DNA from: Polytrichum commune
Taxonomy: Eukaryota; Streptophyta; Polytrichopsida; Polytrichales; Polytrichaceae
DNA: 64,000 nucleotides
Reading direction: 5' to 3'
Assembly (NCBI GenBank): GCA_950295325.1
Contig: OX485804.1
Coordinates: forward strand, 15,066,001-15,130,000
Part shown: positions 61,258-64,000 of the stretch, piece after piece
How the letters are laid out: every line of letters begins with the position of its first letter
Position numbering within the stretch: the first letter of the stretch is position 1
The notes under the pieces: generated by a model
Databases searched by the model: none
Told to the model about the DNA's origin: nothing
Seen by the model: only the letters and a program-made list of their open reading frames with translations
Program-made: the position numbers and the translations under genes

Positions 61258-61520
61258 TCTAAAAACCCCCATCGAGCGTGGCTCGGAGGCCAGGTTCGGG
61301 AGGGGGTGGCAGGGTTGGGATAAAACATGCCCCCTATTTTTTTAATTGGGTGGGGCCTTACTTGATCTCATAGCGGGCTTCCTAGAGTAATTTGGGGCCG
61401 CAGGACCCAAATTTAGCAAAAAAAACCAAAAAAAAGTCCCCAAGGGGCCAAAACGGGGAGGGCCAGAAAAATGAACCCCACCGAACCTAGCCTCCGAGCC
61501 ACGCTCGATGGGGGTATTTA
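61258..61520. mobile_element. GC-rich foldback element
   Basis: Inverted repeats of about 41 bp at 61259-61299 and 61481-61521 differ at only two positions (core CATCGAGCGTGGCTCGGAGG). The right end is cut exactly by the next element. Confidence 0.88.
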
Positions 61521-62499
61521 GGGCCGGTTTACACTACGGTGGAGAAGTCCACCGGTCATGAAAAAAGGGCGTTTCTCAATTGTGATTGGTCGAAAATGCA
61601 ACTCTTGACCGGTGGGTGTTTACACTAGGTGAAGAAAACAATGGTGGTGAACTTTTCTCATGGATGATAAAATGACATGGCCGCCTACATGGCGGCACTT
61701 TTTGGAGTTGGGCTTCTCCGGAGGAAGAGTTTCTTGTCCGGCCTCAAGAGGCCGGAGAAGCCCAACTCAATAAAAAATTGTGACACATATCCACTTGGCC
61801 GGTCAAATTTCCACACCACCCTCTCCTTGCTCCTAAACAAAAAATATGCCATCATCATAATTGAAGCATTATGGTGATATATGATGGTTTTTTGTATTGC
61901 CATAGTTGAAACAATAAAATACTTCAAAACCATAAAGATCATAAGAGAGCACAAAATCTCTCTTCTTCGATTATCCATGATTGAAGATCAAAGATAAGAA
62001 GAGAGAAATTGATGAGGATGATTAAGAGGAGAGCATGTCTTAAATAATACCAAAGAGTAGTGCTTTGTCCAATGTGTATGGGTTTTCCCCTCTTCATTCT
62101 TAAACACCCAAGGAGACATTTATTTCCTACATGGGCCAAACTTGACAATTGGCAATTTGGCAATTTTCATTATCTTTTGAATAAAATTGAACGTTATATT
62201 ACACAATTCTTATGAACACAATTCTTGTTGAAATCTTTTGATACAATGTGAATGTAGAGAATTATGGTTTTTTATCACAAAAAATCTTGACCATTAGGTG
62301 AACTTCTCTTCACCGGTGGACTTCTCTGCTAAACTTCTCCTCTAGGTGTTCAGACTTCAACTGGTCAAGACTCCTTAAGAAATATTTTATTGCCTTTAAT
62401 TCTTCTCCGGCACATCCACCATTTGCCTCATATAACCATGTCTTGGCCAAGCATTCTTGACCGACCGGAGGCCTTCTCCACCGTAGTGTAAACCGGCCC
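61521..62499. mobile_element. PIF/Harbinger-like element, TTA target
   Basis: A 979-bp element with terminal inverted repeats GGGCCGGTTTACACTACGG extending imperfectly to ~37 bp. It is flanked by TTA at 61518-61520 and 62500-62502. The three-base TTA duplication and G-rich ends fit PIF/Harbinger. It has no transposase; CTTCTC...ACCGG-type motifs recur inside. Confidence 0.88.
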
Positions 62500-62502
62500 T
62501 TA

Positions 62503-64000
62503 GACCCACCCCCCCCCCCCCCCCAATCCCATCATTTATCCCACACACGAGCACTACAAGTGTCCAAGATCAAGTAAACAAGTATAATACACTAAAAATG
62601 ATATTTTTTGTCACTTACTATTTAAAACTACGCAACTCTATATTTATTTGATGTATATCTCAAATTTTACCAACAAATGTCAAACGAGTTGTCTGGACAT
62701 CATAGAACATCAACACTTTAATTGGCAAAAAAATATACCAATACTAAAATGATATAGCACTGCATAACTCCAAAAAGTAAGTGACACCAAATATTTAATG
62801 TAGTTAGCTGTTTCTAGAAGCTATTTCAACATCTACTACAAAGGGTAGATATTGATATCATCTCATGGAGAAGAAAACCAGCAGGAACCCATGGTATTTG
62901 CATCGAAATGTGGCATTTGCTCACAAGCACTCCTTATAGATTCTTATACAATATGAATATAAAATGCATGCAAGAGTCTAGTCGGGGCTAAGTTACACAT
63001 GACCCCATTGAGTTTGAGAAATACTGGTTGACGGTTCAAAATGTTAGGAAAATTACTGATCCTTTTAGGGGAATATATGGAATATACCTCAAATTAATAA
63101 ACAAATACCGAAATATCACAACATGTAATTGGTTGGACTTGGAAACACTAGGATTTAGGGCCACTGAGAGCCCGTGACCATTCCACTTCAAGCACTCTCA
63201 TTGGTGGAAAAGGTGGAGCCGGTCCAAGTTCGCTTCTTCACACTACGTTTGGGGACCAACAGAGTATGTGCATACAAGATGAATGTAAACTCTTCATGGG
63301 TTCCTACATGGCATCGAATGGATCATGTTTCATGGTCACTTGGATTATTTTCAAAAACCACCTCTTGCAAGTAGGCTTAACACAAAACTGGGAGACCATA
63401 CCACTTTGAATGCTCACAATCGTTGATTTATTCTATTTTATCATGTGTGAGGACTCTCATGAATAGAAATTCATTGAAATAGCATTTGGTTGAGGGCTCA
63501 ATCACATATGACTTCACAATACACTCAAGGATGCGTGACCACACTACATGATTTTGGAGGTGTGTTGGGACGGCCTTCGGACACTTTTACTTTGGGCTCT
63601 CACAATTTCATGGTCACGGCTCTTGGCTCGTGTGTGAAGTGGGCATTAGACCAATTATGCCCAAAACCCCCCCTGGACACTGTCTAGGGTCAGTTTTGAA
63701 TGCATTGTTTTTATGTATTGTCTCTTCGCTCTAATTTCTTCCTTGTATTAGCATCCACAATGCACAACCCTCCCCACGTTCTTTTGTAATTAACAAGCGA
63801 ATAAGTAACACAAATTTAATCATGTGCTTAGTAAACTTGCTTGAAGCTTAAATCTGAGAATCATGAAAGACATGGAAGGTTGCATACACTATTAACATGC
63901 TTCTTATAGATTTGTGGTTGATTCATCTCAATTGGATCTCACCAAACTAATTTGGCTTTCTGATGCTAATTTCAAGTTCAAATGTGAGAAAACTAAAAAA
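62503..64000. other. No gene recognised
   Basis: Holds a C run at about 62507-62524 and family T at 62990-63155. Plus-strand frames at 63174-63374 and 63490-63687 have no recognisable motif. Confidence 0.45.
62990..63155 (+). repeat. Dispersed repeat family T, fourth copy
   Basis: GAGTTTGAGAAATACTGGTT, ATATGGAATATACCTC and GGTTGGACTTGGAAACACTA match the copy at 5165-5360. Confidence 0.75.

Noticed and set aside
1-64000. CRISPR arrays, bacterial operons, tRNA genes
   Set aside because: None seen. Tandem repeats here lack the direct-repeat/spacer pattern, and no complete tRNA cloverleaf could be recognised.

Overview
This is nuclear DNA from a land plant. Four protein genes can be built exon by exon with consistent GT-AG junctions and reading frames, and all belong to plant families: a plant-type AASDH/AAE19 acyl-activating enzyme, cytosolic ribosomal protein L35, an OTU deubiquitinase with a SEC-C zinc motif, and a WRKY transcription factor. 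Long introns packed with small transposons suggest a fairly repeat-rich genome. I cannot fix the lineage from the sequence; a non-seed plant is possible but not shown.

Layout. 1-12.9 kb: no intact gene; a dead hAT-like fragment, a 46-bp minisatellite, a 225-bp tandem triplication and several dispersed repeats. 12,916-25,188 (-): the 17-exon AASDH-like gene (AMP-binding domain, phosphopantetheine carrier, PQQ-type beta-propeller), with two miniature-element families spread through its longer introns. 25.2-30.1 kb: AT-rich, no gene recognised. 30,283-31,882 (+): RPL35, with telo-box/site II-like motifs upstream and a possible box C/D snoRNA in intron 3. 32-36 kb: no gene. 36,014-41,561 (+): OTU/SEC-C gene, whose seventh intron holds a 5S rRNA-like sequence between splice-like borders. 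43,534-50,371 (-): WRKY gene, convergent with OTU, with an altered WRKY heptapeptide, tandem arrays in two introns and a triplicated 5' region that includes copies of its start codon. 51-52.9 kb: its upstream flank, becoming GC-rich toward 52.4-52.9 kb. 52.9-62.5 kb: a nest of DNA transposons and a SINE, several with readable target-site duplications. 62.5-64 kb: no gene.

The four genes are not obviously functionally linked; they look like ordinary neighbours in gene space. The dominant theme is small-transposon activity. One dispersed ~0.4-kb element (called R1 here) occurs about sixteen times, and four of its copies are near genes or inside introns of each larger gene; three downstream copies were later split by a hAT, a Tc1/mariner and a small TA-flanked MITE. 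The observation I rate highest is the 5S rRNA-like segment in the OTU gene, which would act as a premature-stop cassette exon if its borders are used.
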